NCBI GenBank assembly: GCA_020975725.1
Contig: QXJR01000007.1
Location: 769,246 to 833,245 of the forward strand
Source: Picocystis sp. L7
Lineage: Eukaryota; Chlorophyta; Picocystophyceae; Picocystales; Picocystaceae
Direction of reading: 5' to 3'
Length of the DNA stretch: 64,000 nucleotides
In this document: positions 9,871-20,072 of the stretch, in pieces
Layout of the letters: every line of letters starts with the position of its first letter
Numbering within the stretch: position 1 is the first letter of the stretch
Notes under the pieces: generated by a model
The model's input: only the letters and a program-made list of their open reading frames with translations
What the model was told of the DNA's origin: nothing
Database searches by the model: none
Position numbers and translations under genes: made by a program

Positions 9871-10580
9871 CGCGGTCCGAAGTGCGCCGCCGACGCCTAT
9901 TGCGGAATCGACGAGTGGACTCGACGTACCTCTCTCACCTGGTCCACACCCTCCACACCCAATGTGAAGGAGGTGGTCGTGGAGATCCAAATCAACAAGA
10001 AGGGAGTGGAACTTCCTCCACGCCAATGGCAGGCTTGGCCATGGAGGAGACCAACGAGAGGGGTGGCCTTGGAAAACAAAGATACGGTTGGGTTTCGCCC
10101 ACCGAGGCGAGGTGCCGTCATCGCGACTAGAATTCAACACCGGGAGATCCGTCCCTCCACCAAACGAGGTGGGATACTCACGCGTGCAACTCTGCAGGCA
10201 GAACCGTGGCGAATCCGATCCAAAAAAGACAAGACACGGAGGGGTCAGGAGAGGTCCCTGCAGAGGCTTCCAATCCAGGCGATTCGATGCCAAGGATTCT
10301 TCACAAGAGGGAGCAGCTTCCCTACCAACCACGGAGCCAAGGAACAAGAATCTTGCTCCCATGGACATCCGTTTCTACGAAACCAGAACGTCTCTATATC
10401 CCTCTCGGCATTGCAGCAACAGGTCGGATGGATCCTTCCTCTGTAAACGGGTGCGTGCAGATGCGTGGGCTTGTGAAAGGCTACTGTGAAGCAAGGAATC
10501 CATCGGTTTCCAGCCAAGCGGTGGGCAGTCGTCCCACCATGTCCTGCTTCAGAGGGGCAAGGTTGTGTGCAGCGGAAGGG
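9871..10580. other. intergenic, no gene recognised
   Basis: Upstream region of the ABC1 kinase and downstream region of the DHHC gene. Its minus frame is open in continuity with the kinase, but the translated sequence has no family resemblance and probably includes 5' untranslated sequence. Confidence 0.4.
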
Positions 10581-11501
10581 TCATCGTCCGCCGGTGCGTG
10601 CAGTCAGTGGCGCGTCTGGGAAGAGGGCTTCCCAGAGGTTGTTTTTCAGACCCCGGTCGTAGGCATGTGTTGGCATAATGAGCAGGTCCTCGTTGTTCGC
10701 CAGGCCCGTTTCGTTCCGGAACTTTCTTCGTTCCAGGATCTCTTTGTTTTCGACTTCCAGTTGCTGTTCGATGGTTTGCCTCTTGTGCGATTCGTTGGTG
10801 GTTAGATTCCGACAGACCAGGCTCAGCTGGTAGGCCAGGAAGAACACCAGCACACACCCAATCATGGAAAGGAACAGCACGATGGAGGCCACGCTGCTGT
10901 GCCATCTCAAGATGAAGCTCCACGTTTCTTTCCATCCCACGGCCTGGCTTTTGTCGACCTCTCGTTGGAGCAGGACCCCACTGATCCACGTGCCATACGC
11001 ACACAGGTACACCAGCGAGGTCAGGAAGAGCAGGAACCACCTCATGTTCCGTTCTCCCACGCAGGAATTGAGCCACACGCAGTGGTGATCGAACCTGGCG
11101 ACGCAACGATTGCATGCACGGCAGTGTTTGGATCTGGCCGGTTTCTCCCTTTGGCACGTGCTGCAATGCCTTCCAGGCACGTACAACAATCCGTCGAAGG
11201 CATGCGTTCGACTCGACTTGCTCCTCGGGCCGTCCACCAGCACGCCTGGATCGACGAAGCAAGCCATGACGAAGGCGAAGAGCACGAAGGTGACGCTTCC
11301 AGGTGCGATCCAACGGTGCCAGGCGCGGTCGATCGCGTCCCCTTCCACCAGCAACAGCGGATACGCGGTGGTCATCCACGCGCCGTAGAGCACGCTCACC
11401 AGCAGAAGGAAGCAGATCGGCAAGGATGGATTGAGACGCTCGCAGCAGAGCTCCAGGACGCGCGACGCCAGCCTCAGGACGAACGCACGCGTCCTCGCCA
11501 T
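10581..11501 (-). CDS. DHHC-type protein S-palmitoyltransferase
   Basis: The 306-residue protein contains the complete cysteine-rich DHHC domain: CSTCQREKPARSKHCRACN, then FDHHCVWLNSCVGERN, with the catalytic DHHC cysteine. Two hydrophobic helices precede it (FLLLVSVLYGAWMTT and FVLFAFVMACFVDPG) and two follow (FLLFLTSLVYLCAYG and SIVLFLSMIGCVLVFFLAY). The DPG and TTNES (TTxE) motifs of the family are present. It transfers palmitate to cysteines of cytosolic proteins from Golgi, plasma or endosomal membranes. The start at 11501 precedes MARTRAFVLRL, just before the first membrane segment. The C-terminal tail is charged and consistent with regulatory length in plant PATs. Confidence 0.92.
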   Translation of the reverse strand: MARTRAFVLRLASRVLELCCERLNPSLPICFLLLVSVLYGAWMTTAYPLLLVEGDAIDRAWHRWIAPGSVTFVLFAFVMACFVDPGVLVDGPRSKSSRTHAFDGLLYVPGRHCSTCQREKPARSKHCRACNRCVARFDHHCVWLNSCVGERNMRWFLLFLTSLVYLCAYGTWISGVLLQREVDKSQAVGWKETWSFILRWHSSVASIVLFLSMIGCVLVFFLAYQLSLVCRNLTTNESHKRQTIEQQLEVENKEILERRKFRNETGLANNEDLLIMPTHAYDRGLKNNLWEALFPDAPLTARTGGR

Positions 11502-13026
11502 CCTTCTGCCCGCGGCATGCGGCGAGAACGATCCCGTCGCCGACGTGCGAATGGTCGCTCCTTCCGGCGGAGACGTTCCGTGGCGCATCGATGCCACTCC
11601 AGGAAGGACATCCATGCGCGCCATGGATGCGTCGTGGACGTTCGCGCGCGGTGCTCTCGTCGAGGCGTGCGAGGAGGTGGATGCAAACGTTCGCGCGTCG
11701 AGGTGTGGGAAGGGGTCGACGTGGAAGCGGCGTGGAAGAGACGTCGGCCATCGCACGTGGACACGTCCTGCATCGTCGGTGTCCACCTGCATCCTCCATC
11801 TTCCTTCGCAAACGCGTCCTGGATCGGTCGGACGAAGCCATCCGTTGCGGAATCCCAAACCTGATCATGGACCAACCGAAGAACGTGTCCACCACTCGAC
11901 CTGGCTCTGGCTCTGGCTCTGGACCTGGGTCCAAGGTTTCTGCCTTGGAAACCCATCCCAGACGCCGCACTGTCCATGGAGGAGATCCCAAGGAGGACCC
12001 ACACGTCCGTGTGGATGAAGTGGACGTCGGACCTCGTGTCCGGGGAAGGATGGGATCGAAGGATCCATGCAACAAAGGGATGGCCATGCGCCGGTCGAGC
12101 CGACGACGACGAATTCGTTGCGGATCGTACGTCGGTCAACAATCCAGGCGTTGCCCCTTCCGTCGAAAACAAACGAGTTGGAGAGCATTCGACGATTGGG
12201 CGCAAACGCTTGGTGTACGCGATGACCACGCTTGAAGGCCTTTCGATCGACTCTACGTCCGATCCCAACCGAGTATTTGTTCGTTCTCGCGTCGATTCCA
12301 TGCGGACCGAGGGAACTTCGTCCTCATCGACGTCATGTGGATCTTGGCCAACTCCTTGTAAAAGTGGGGCACGAACGGTCGCTCCACGTGCGTGTTTGTT
12401 CGCTTGCACAATCTCCGTTGCAACTCCAAGGGAAAGGATTTCGTCGGTAGGGAAATGCCAAGGCGCCCTCCATGGAACGGTGGGGAGGGCGCTTCCAATG
12501 CAAGCCCCGCCATCTACGGAACTGTCCATGGCGACGACGAGAGTGGGACCGTGGAAGCTCGTAGGAATGTAAAAAAAGGCATCGACTCTTTTCGTCGATA
12601 CGTGTCGCGAGGTGCCCACTCTCGAAGTCGATTTCTTTTGGCCTTGGGCATCGGACACGAACCATTCGATACCGTGGATTCTCTCCCGATCCCAAGCCGC
12701 TGGGCATCCGCTTGGTTCCGGTGTCGGTTCCATCGTGGATGCCGCCCCTCGGCCACCCTCCTTTGGAGAAGAAACTCCCCTGGGGGTGCCTCTCGGCCGT
12801 CCCTTGTGCCAGGTGGCCTCCCTCTCCCGGATGGGGGAGGATCGACCCATTCCCTTTGCCTAGGCGGGTTTCACCCGGGACAGGAACGGACCTTGAAAGG
12901 GAAGACCCGGGATGCGTAGAAGGAGAGACCACGGGGGTGTGGGGACCCCCATCCACTGGGTGGGACCGAGTGGACGTGGTGGACGTGGCATGGAACGGCG
13001 CGTGGGATAGATCGTGGACCTGCGAC
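11502..13026. other. 1.5-kb stretch without a recognised gene
   Basis: Long frames stay open on the minus strand (one overlapping the DHHC gene to ~12850), but their products show no domain. A minus-strand stretch near 12510-12260 has protein-like character (for example PTKSFPLELQRR) and could be an exon of an unidentified spliced gene. A copy of the GAGAAGAAACTCCCC motif lies at ~12766. Confidence 0.35.
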
Positions 13027-13755
13027 ATGGCCATGCACGCCCGATTGGTGGGGGTGGACGCCAGGAGGCTGCTGGTGGTGGGAGACGTGCACGGATGTGC
13101 GAAAGAAGTGGAAGATCTCATGGATGCGTGCCAATACCAACCCAAACGTGACGTCGTGCTCTTCCTCGGAGACCTCGTGGCCAAAGGACCGGATTCCGTG
13201 GGAGCCGTCCGATTGGCAAGGAGATTGAATGCACACACCGTGCGTGGAAACCACGAAGAAAACGCCATCCGATGCCATCGGGCCTGGATGGAAAAAGGAA
13301 AGAAGCTCAAATCAGGACTCAAGTACCTGCAACGGCTCTCCGACGAAGACTGGAGCTATCTCAAACATGCACCACACACCCTGCGCGTGCCGTCCCACAA
13401 CGTCATGCTCGTGCACGGAGGAATACTTCCCGGCGTGCACCTTCGAAAGCAAAAGCCCAAGGACCTGTGTCGCATGAGGGACGTGGTCATCCACGAAGAT
13501 GGAAAGTTGCAGGCGAGAGAGAGACCCGTGCATGGAAGCTTGCCGTGGGCCAGCCTCTGGAGAGGTCCAGAACACGTCCTCTTCGGACACGATGCAGTGC
13601 GAGGGCTGCAACAACATCCACATGCCACGGGACTCGACACGGGCTGCTGCTACGGAGGAAAGCTGACCGCCTGCATCGTACCTCCTTTGGTCGAACAAGA
13701 CGGACCCTTCAGCATCCAATCCGTGCCTGCCAGACGAGTCTACTGCAAACCGTGA
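13027..13755 (+). CDS. ApaH-like (ALPH) calcineurin-type phosphoesterase
   Basis: All metallophosphatase signatures of the PPP/ApaH group are present. GDVHG is at residues 19-23, GDLVAKGP at 48-55, RGNHEEN at 73-79, a VHGG motif mid-protein, and LFGHDA toward the C-terminus before a GLDTGCCYGG. The 242-residue length, the GDLVAKGP in place of GDxVDRG and the terminal LDTGCxxGG point to ApaH-like phosphatases rather than PP1/PP2A. Relatives hydrolyse dinucleoside polyphosphates, and a kinetoplastid ALPH removes mRNA caps. The start is the methionine 18 residues before GDVHG; the frame is open further upstream. No signal peptide or transit peptide is evident at this start. Confidence 0.87.
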   Translation: MAMHARLVGVDARRLLVVGDVHGCAKEVEDLMDACQYQPKRDVVLFLGDLVAKGPDSVGAVRLARRLNAHTVRGNHEENAIRCHRAWMEKGKKLKSGLKYLQRLSDEDWSYLKHAPHTLRVPSHNVMLVHGGILPGVHLRKQKPKDLCRMRDVVIHEDGKLQARERPVHGSLPWASLWRGPEHVLFGHDAVRGLQQHPHATGLDTGCCYGGKLTACIVPPLVEQDGPFSIQSVPARRVYCKP

Positions 13756-14451
13756 ATGCAACTCGCCATACCGGCGGATGCCAAGGCATCCATGAAACGG
13801 CTTCGGAAGAAGGCGCGACGGCGAAGAATCGGCCCTACCGAAACGCAACGGAAGACGGTGGGAAATATGATGGGGTCGGCGACCCCTGACCTGCATCGCA
13901 ATTCCGTCCGTGCCATGCCTGTGCAGGCTGCGCCAGGTGGAACGGCATGGCGTGGAGGATCTGTTCCGTACAGACGTTCCATCCTCCTGGATCGAGCGAC
14001 GGTGTCCGCGTGCTCCAGGCGACACGTGGACCGCGGTCTCGGCGGGAGCGAGGTAGCTTCTGCTGGACGCTCAAGTGCGTGTCCGAAGATTGGCTCCGGC
14101 CCTTGCAAGTGAATGGCCGTCGGTGGACGTGTGGCAGGGAAGAAACGATGTCGGATGGAGAGGAAGGGGACCAATCCCACCGGCGCTGGTGTGGTGACGA
14201 CGAAAAGATACACGCACGGGGAAGGGAGCCTCGACATGAAACACTGGTAAGATTCATTGACTCGCTTGTTCCGTTTTTGAAAAAAATCACGGGCGTGTGC
14301 CTTTGTTACATGCACGTAGATTCCATCTCGTCAAAGGAGGCAAGACGCCGAGTCGATTCCCCGCGTGCCCCCGTTCCATCTCCTCGCCAGAATCTGTTTC
14401 CTTGCATGCAGCTTATTCCACGTATGGCACACACCCCCGGGTCGAATGGTC
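13756..14451. other. intergenic, no gene supported
   Basis: A plus-strand frame opens directly after the phosphatase stop (13756-14112) and encodes a basic 118-residue product with no recognisable domain. I treat it as 3' sequence. Confidence 0.4.
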
Positions 14452-15291
14452 CTAGAGGTCCAACCCTCGCAATTCACCGCCTTGTTCCTTCTCTCCCGGC
14501 GTGCGATCTCCTCGCGCGCCGTTCTCTGCACTAACTTTGGCCATTTTCCGTGCATCCTCTTCCTCTCGTTCTTCTTGTCTATGTCTCTTGCCATCTTCCC
14601 GTGTGTGGTTCCCATCCTCTTCTTGTTCCTCTTGTTCAGAGTTTGTGTCTGCTAGCTTGCTTTCCTGTTCCTGTTTTCTCTGGAGCTCTTCCAGTTCTCT
14701 GGCGTTGAGGAACCTTCCGCCGGGTCCGCGCATCCTCCTTGCGGCATGTTTGTGCCTGGATTCGTGCAGGTACGGTTTCCTGGACTTGATGAGTTTGTTC
14801 TCCTGCTCCGCTTTCGCCCTGGCTTGCCTCCTACGAAGGATACCGTGGTATTGCTTGGCATTGACGTACACGGGCTCTTCTTCCACCATCTCCGAGGGTA
14901 GAGGCATGCGTCCTTGGGGCATGCTTGCGAACATGTGATGCGGTGGCATCATGGCTTGTTGGTTGTAAGCCACCACGGATCCGTAGTAAGGATCGTACAC
15001 GCCTCCTAATGCGTAGTAATCCACTGGTCCACCGACCATGTGTGCCGCGACGCCGTGTGCCACACCGCCCGGTGCGGTCTCGGCGGAGGGAGGACCTGTC
15101 ATGCCATACGACGCCGAAGGGCCACCCATGGCTTGTCCGTGGGCGTATCCACCTCCTGGAGTTGGGTTCCACGGGTTTCCATTCCTCACGTTCGCGTCGG
15201 ATGCAGCGGTGGTTTGGCCGAGGAGCACCATCCCGTCCACCGGACGGGACGGTTCTCCCGATCCACGCGAAGCGGGCGCGGCCGAAGCCAT
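14452..15291 (-). CDS. NF-YA: NF-YA (HAP2/CBF-B) CCAAT-box transcription factor subunit
   Basis: Residues ~140-197 form the complete NF-YA core. The subunit-association helix is [17 protein letters not shown] and the DNA-contact helix contains [24 protein letters not shown] joins the NF-YB/NF-YC histone-fold dimer and reads CCAAT in promoters. The N-terminal 130 residues are glycine-, proline-, methionine- and tyrosine-rich (activation-domain-like), and the C-terminus is strongly charged E/K/R. Total length is 279 residues from the start at 15291. The minus frame is open further upstream, but that part is low complexity and lies in the GC-rich leader. Nothing in the conserved core is missing. 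Confidence 0.94.
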   Translation of the reverse strand: MASAAPASRGSGEPSRPVDGMVLLGQTTAASDANVRNGNPWNPTPGGGYAHGQAMGGPSASYGMTGPPSAETAPGGVAHGVAAHMVGGPVDYYALGGVYDPYYGSVVAYNQQAMMPPHHMFASMPQGRMPLPSEMVEEEPVYVNAKQYHGILRRRQARAKAEQENKLIKSRKPYLHESRHKHAARRMRGPGGRFLNARELEELQRKQEQESKLADTNSEQEEQEEDGNHTREDGKRHRQEEREEEDARKMAKVSAENGARGDRTPGEKEQGGELRGLDL

Positions 15292-16918
15292 GGTGCTTCG
15301 GTGCCCACGTCCGAGGTCCGTCTCTTCCCTTCCAATCCGGGTCCGTTCTCCACCGGAGGTGTCCGTCCGGGAAGCACGAAGCACGTCGCGTGGTGCACGT
15401 GCGACTGGGCGGTGCGCTTCGGTCCGTTCGAGTCGTGCACACGCACGAAACGAAAGGAGACGAGGAAAGGGGAACCGATCGGGTTCGATCGGGAAACAGA
15501 CGCCCGATCGAAAGGAGAGGAAGGGATCCGATCGAGAGGGAAGCGGGGTGCCTCGACGGGGATCGGACGCGGAAAGGGAAAAAGGGACCGGAAGGGAGGG
15601 GAAGGACGGGGACGCATCGATCGTGGCAGGCAGAGGACGTTCGGGCGGGGAAGCCCTCCCTTTCCGAAAAGAGAAGATCAGGCTCCCCCGATGATCCTCC
15701 ACGGATCATGTCCAAATGACCCCAAACCTAACCGGACTTTCCTCGAGTGAATCGGGTCCATCCACCACGACCCTTCGAGGCGAGATCTTCGGATGGGGGG
15801 AAGGGATCCGGCGCCCCAGCTGGTCTCGCCCGACACCCCTCCCTCCCTGTGTGGGGCAGGGGAGGAGATCCCAGACGTCCTCGTCACCCCACGGCGAACC
15901 CTCCCTCGAAGTTCGGGTCCACACTCCGAACCTTCCCTGCGCGCAGTGGCTGCGCTCGCAGAGGAATGCCCTCCGCGTGCTTCGGTGGAATCGGGGTACA
16001 GCTGTCGGTCTCGCAAACCAGCATTGACCCAGACCGACACCAGACACCGCGAACGGGGTCCTCGTCGGTTCATGCCCGAAAGGTGGGTGCGAAGAACGGG
16101 ATGGCGTCGACGCCAAGGACCGATCTTGACGGAACACGAAGACAAAGAGCCCAGGACAGTGCGAGGGCAATAAAGTAAGCCGATGCCAGCACACCACCAC
16201 CAAACACGCAAGGACCGACGTCAGGCGAAAAAAAACAACGACGGGGCATCGCCTGAAGATCTCAGGGCGCAGGTTTGGAGGGGTGCACCCACGGGGACTC
16301 CGCTCCAGAAAAAAAAGACCACACAGGATCGATACGCAACCAACGGGTACGAGACGCGTGAAGATGTCGCCCATCGGATCGTTTCCTCCTCACTGCCAAA
16401 CGCAAATCCTTGAAACCGTTCTTCCAGAGCGTCTACAATGCAATGAACAGGTCCATGCCCAAGAAACCCAAACACACCGCACCCCAACACCACGGCATCA
16501 AAATGTAGTTTACTAGCACGACTTCGTGCTCGCTCTCAAACAAAATCACGCATTGTCGGGGAACCGATGGACATTCCGACGCATGCCTTTTCGGATAGCA
16601 AATATAGGGCAAGGCCGAAAAACAAAAGGAGCACAGGAATCCATCATCTCCGTGCTCCATCCCCATTGACAACCACGCTTGGCAGGTTCCACCATGGACT
16701 GGAAGAGCAGCACCTTCCTCCTTGTCCAAGTCGTACGAGCAACCACCGGTAAGAGCAGCTCCCGCGACAAAATTCTTGACGTTGCGGGTACCACCACCCA
16801 ACACCAGCGGTGTGGAGTTGCGCTTCCTGCCCTTGTCGCAAGCGTCGACAGGTTTCTTGTTTGCCCCCACCTTTGCCAGGCTCCTGGATACTTTGATCGC
16901 TTCCGCGTCGGGCGTGGC
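15292..16918. other. 1.6-kb stretch without a recognised gene
   Basis: Contains the GC-rich NF-YA leader. From 16918 down to 16433 the minus strand stays open for ~160 codons in the same frame as MOG1, directly after the MOG1 TAA, and ends in a hydrophobic tail. No domain is recognised in that extension. Confidence 0.35.
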
Positions 16919-17491
16919 TTACGGGCCGAAGAGTCCCCAATCAGACACCTGCAGCGTGTCGATTGCTTGCACCACGATTCTCCTTGCCTCTTCTACCGCT
17001 GTGTCTGCCGTGGGCAAATGTCCGTTCGTGGCTGCTGCACTGCTGCTATTCATGCTGATCTCCAGGGGTGTGTTCAAGGTGATCAGCACGTCCGTCTTCG
17101 CTCTGGGTAGCCGCACGAGCGCGAGAAGCAGATGCACGCGGTTGGCTGCAGTCGGTCCTTCTTCGTGCTTGGCAGCGAGCATGTGTCCTTCCAGCACCCC
17201 TGTGTAAGCTGCTTCTGGCAAGTTCGGCACCCTTTGTAGTTTTTCGACGTGTTCCACCCGTGCATGCGTCCCTCCATTGAGTTGCACGAGGTCTCGAAAG
17301 AAGATCTGCAGGGTTTGTTCATCGGTGGCGTCTTGGGCCTCCAGGAGCTCCACGACCACGGACTGGTCCCTCTCCGCGTCCGCGAAGATTTCCTGGTGGT
17401 CGGGCACGGGTCGAACGTCGCTGATATCCTCCAATCGCGCCGGCAGGACCGTCGACATCGCGCCCCCGAACAGCGAGCGCGGTGAAGCCAT
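16919..17491 (-). CDS. MOG1: MOG1 / Ran guanine-nucleotide release factor
   Basis: The N-terminus MASPRSLFGGAMSTVLP is followed by LEDISDVRPVPDHQEIFAD and DQSVVVELLEAQ. This is diagnostic for MOG1/RanGRF, which binds Ran and promotes GTP release in nuclear transport. The later segment VHLLLALVRLPRAKTDVLIT gives the central sheet, and the C-terminus ends DWGLFGP, as in fungal and plant relatives. Length is 190 residues, normal for the family. The start at 17491 fits the plant LFGGAxS start region. Oddly, the stop is embedded in CCGTAAGCC, a good splice-donor match, and the same frame continues open for ~160 codons, so an alternative longer isoform cannot be excluded. Confidence 0.88.
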   Translation of the reverse strand: MASPRSLFGGAMSTVLPARLEDISDVRPVPDHQEIFADAERDQSVVVELLEAQDATDEQTLQIFFRDLVQLNGGTHARVEHVEKLQRVPNLPEAAYTGVLEGHMLAAKHEEGPTAANRVHLLLALVRLPRAKTDVLITLNTPLEISMNSSSAAATNGHLPTADTAVEEARRIVVQAIDTLQVSDWGLFGP

Positions 17492-18704
17492 GCCATGCAC
17501 GTGCCTCGAAGGGGACCGGTTTGGCGACCGTGCATCCCTGCCCTGCAGACCCCGCACAGATACACCCCGTTTTGCAGACACACCCCACCGGGATCGACAG
17601 AAGATCGGGGAGGAAGGATCCGTCGAGATACACCCAAGCACGAAGGAAAGACGGTCGAAAGTGGGAGAATCCAAGACGAATATTCGCAACGCCTCGGGAG
17701 GGGGGCCTTGGGGACACGTTCCCGCCACGCCTGGGAATTCGGACCCTCGATCGATCCTTTTCGGGTGGACGTTCGAAACCCGAGTCAAGCGATGAACACG
17801 AAAGTCGTCCAACGGGATGGCCGTGCGCCGATGGTGACGTCCGTCCCCTACCGATTGCTTGTTACACTCGATCTCGCATGGCAGCAAGACACCCGTCATG
17901 CCGATAGGTTTCCTATCTATGGGATGCACCGAACGCACGATGGCACGACGATGCAAGAAGTCTAGGCGAGGAAGGGAGAAGCCAACCCCGCTCGGTGACT
18001 TTGTCTTGGGCCAAGCAAGGTTTCGGCGGCATTCCCCCTCGATGGCTATTTCGGCGGAGCTCACCATCCTCAGCCACTCCAACAATTTGCCCAGAAGGTC
18101 GATCGGAGGCACGGATTGAACAAGAAAAGTCGTAGGAACCGGCTTGCTTTATGGCGTACACTGAGGTCGGGCATACGACATCACGACGCGACTCGGTGTC
18201 CAACACCCTCGTGCTCGTTGAATCACGTGCTTTCCCATGCTCTCGATCACTTTGGCAGCAAGTCGGGCAATGCAGAAGAGAGACCCTCTCTCATCCTCGC
18301 TCACAAGTTTGTAAAAGGCGATGCGAGTTTCGTGAATTGTCCTCTCGAGAGGATCCAAGGCACATGGCAAAGAACCTGCACGGTGGGCAAGGACATTGAC
18401 ACGGTGGACAATCTCTTTGCTAGAAGGGACAACTCTGGCTCCACGAACACCGCTCGTCTGTCCCTCTTCTTCGCGGGCCTGGAAGCTCCGCCAACGAGCA
18501 TGCTCGAGGAACCCCTTGTAAGTCCCTTCCCTCCAAAGAGCCTGTTCTTGTGCCACGTGGATCGAAACCTGGTGATGGACGACGTCCAGAGATCCTATCC
18601 ATCGGAACTTACCTTCTATTGCGTCGGTTCCATCCGATCGAACCCGAACGTTGAAAGGGGATGGGTTCGGGTCAACGGTGGCAATTCATCCAGTCGAGCG
18701 CGGA
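17492..18704. other. 1.2-kb stretch, possible unidentified spliced gene on minus strand
   Basis: A GTTCGAAAC motif lies ~280 bases upstream of MOG1. Between ~18150 and 18560, minus-strand pieces in two frames look protein-like (RAVFVEPELSLLAKRLS and LFCIARLAAKVIESMGKH). They could be exons of one gene, but I could not assign splice sites or a family. Confidence 0.3.
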
Positions 18705-19535
18705 ATGGACGTGGCGCAGCGCGCCTTGCGCGCACATGGCGTGGCCTTTCGATGCACGACGGCCAAGTGGACGCGGGAGAAGCAGAGCAGGAGGGTCGGG
18801 GAGAGAGCAGTGGTGGCGAAAGCTACCCGAGGGAAGGTGGACGTCGCGGGAAACGTGCTGAATGGAGCGCTTTGGGCGGGATTGGTGGGCTACGCCGCCT
18901 TGGTCGCGCCCAACTTCACTCCGCAATTGGACGAGGAGATGCTGAAGACGCTCTTGCGATTGGGTGACAACCCGGAAATGTCGATCAACCGGGTGTTCAC
19001 CGCTCTCTTCTTTGTGATGGGCACGTGGCCGGGCATCTACGCGGCCCTTCTCGTGCCCACAGGGAGGAGCGGAAACAGAGTGCCGGCATGGCCGTTCCTG
19101 ACCGGTTCGGTAGCTTTCGGTGCGTTTGCATTGCTTCCTTTCCTGGCTCTTTGGACGCCTGCCTCTCAGGAAAGGAAGGGCCCGCCGTCGTTGGAGGACT
19201 TGAAGAGTCAGGGTCCTGCAGGATGGATTCCTCGATTGTTGGAAACGCCGTTCTTCGCTTGGTACACCTTGCTTTCCGTGGTCGGTTGCTTGGTCTTTGC
19301 AGCCAGCGCGGGTGGGGACGGATGGTTCGAATTCGGGGCATTGTTCACGGGCAGCAAATTCACGCACGTCATGACGTTGGACTTTCTCACCCTCACTTCC
19401 TTGGCACCGTTTTGGATCGAGAACGATTCCCGGGTCCGTGGTTGGAGCGGCAGGGATCGATGGTTGGTTCCATTGTGCTGTTTGCCCCTCCTTGGTCCTG
19501 CGTTGTACTTGGTGTTGCGTCCCAAGGCCCAGTAA
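18705..19535 (+). CDS. Conserved multi-pass membrane protein, probably plastid
   Basis: The 276-residue product has a basic, serine/alanine-rich N-terminal ~45 residues like a chloroplast transit peptide. About five hydrophobic segments follow (GALWAGLVGYAALV, FTALFFVMGTWPGIYAALLV, FGAFALLPFLALW, WYTLLSVVGCLVFAA, LVPLCCLPLLGPALYLVL). The segment FTHVMTLDFLTLTSLAPFW followed by ENDSRVRGW resembles cyanobacterial and plant plastid membrane proteins of unknown function that end in a PFWxxNDxxxR motif. The start at 18705 (MDVAQRAL) is chosen for the transit peptide; an in-frame ATG at 18651 is also possible. Activity and location are not established. Confidence 0.62.
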   Translation: MDVAQRALRAHGVAFRCTTAKWTREKQSRRVGERAVVAKATRGKVDVAGNVLNGALWAGLVGYAALVAPNFTPQLDEEMLKTLLRLGDNPEMSINRVFTALFFVMGTWPGIYAALLVPTGRSGNRVPAWPFLTGSVAFGAFALLPFLALWTPASQERKGPPSLEDLKSQGPAGWIPRLLETPFFAWYTLLSVVGCLVFAASAGGDGWFEFGALFTGSKFTHVMTLDFLTLTSLAPFWIENDSRVRGWSGRDRWLVPLCCLPLLGPALYLVLRPKAQ

Positions 19536-19634
19536 CAGGATCTCCTTCGCTGCTCTTGCAGGCTTCGCTGTCCTTCCACGTCCCCCCCTTGGGTAGAGAA
19601 TATTCGCAAGCGAAGGTGTCGGAACCATTCCGCG

Positions 19635-20072
19635 ATGATGCGCACGTCGTTGCACGCGCTTCGACCGCGCCATGGCCTCCACGCCAGGCCCACGAGGCGC
19701 AACATGCGGTCGAAAGCCTTCCCTTCCGGATCCGTGCCGCCCACGCTTCCACCGGTCGCCACCAAGTGGGCCACGCTGCTCGCCACGGTGTTCTTCGAAG
19801 TGTGTGGCACCACTTGCATGAAGCTCAGCGACGGATTCAAGCGTCCTTTGCCGACCATCGGCGTGTACGTCTTCTACGGGATCTCCTTCGCTCTGTTCTC
19901 CGTCACCTTGAAGCAGTGGGACGTATCCGTGGCCTACGCGGTGTGGAGCGGTGCAGGAACCGCCATCACCGCCGTACTGGGTGCCTCCCTCTTCCATGAA
20001 AAACTCACCAAGAAGAAAGTGGCATCCTTGGCACTCATCGTAGCGGGCGTGGTCAGCCTCAACCTAGCCTGA
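19635..20072 (+). CDS. Small multidrug resistance (SMR/EmrE-like) transporter with N-terminal extension
   Basis: After ~42 residues of arginine-rich leader (MMRTSLHALRPRHGL...), four short membrane helices follow in SMR order. The first, TLLATVFFEVCGTTCMKLSDG, carries the essential membrane-embedded glutamate (residue 55) equivalent to EmrE Glu14. The others are TIGVYVFYGISFALFSVTLK, VAYAVWSGAGTAITAVLGA with the AxWxGxG core, and VASLALIVAGVVSLNLA. The family is almost entirely prokaryotic and exports cations, guanidinium or lipids as an antiparallel dimer. The leader resembles an organelle-targeting peptide, which suggests an organelle envelope location. It follows the plastid membrane protein by ~100 bases on the same strand. 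Substrate is unknown. Confidence 0.85.
   Translation: MMRTSLHALRPRHGLHARPTRRNMRSKAFPSGSVPPTLPPVATKWATLLATVFFEVCGTTCMKLSDGFKRPLPTIGVYVFYGISFALFSVTLKQWDVSVAYAVWSGAGTAITAVLGASLFHEKLTKKKVASLALIVAGVVSLNLA

Noticed and set aside
11474-12850. 458-codon minus frame overlapping the DHHC gene
   Set aside because: No recognisable domain; it overlaps the DHHC gene in another frame and is mostly Arg/Ser/Pro-rich GC-driven sequence.
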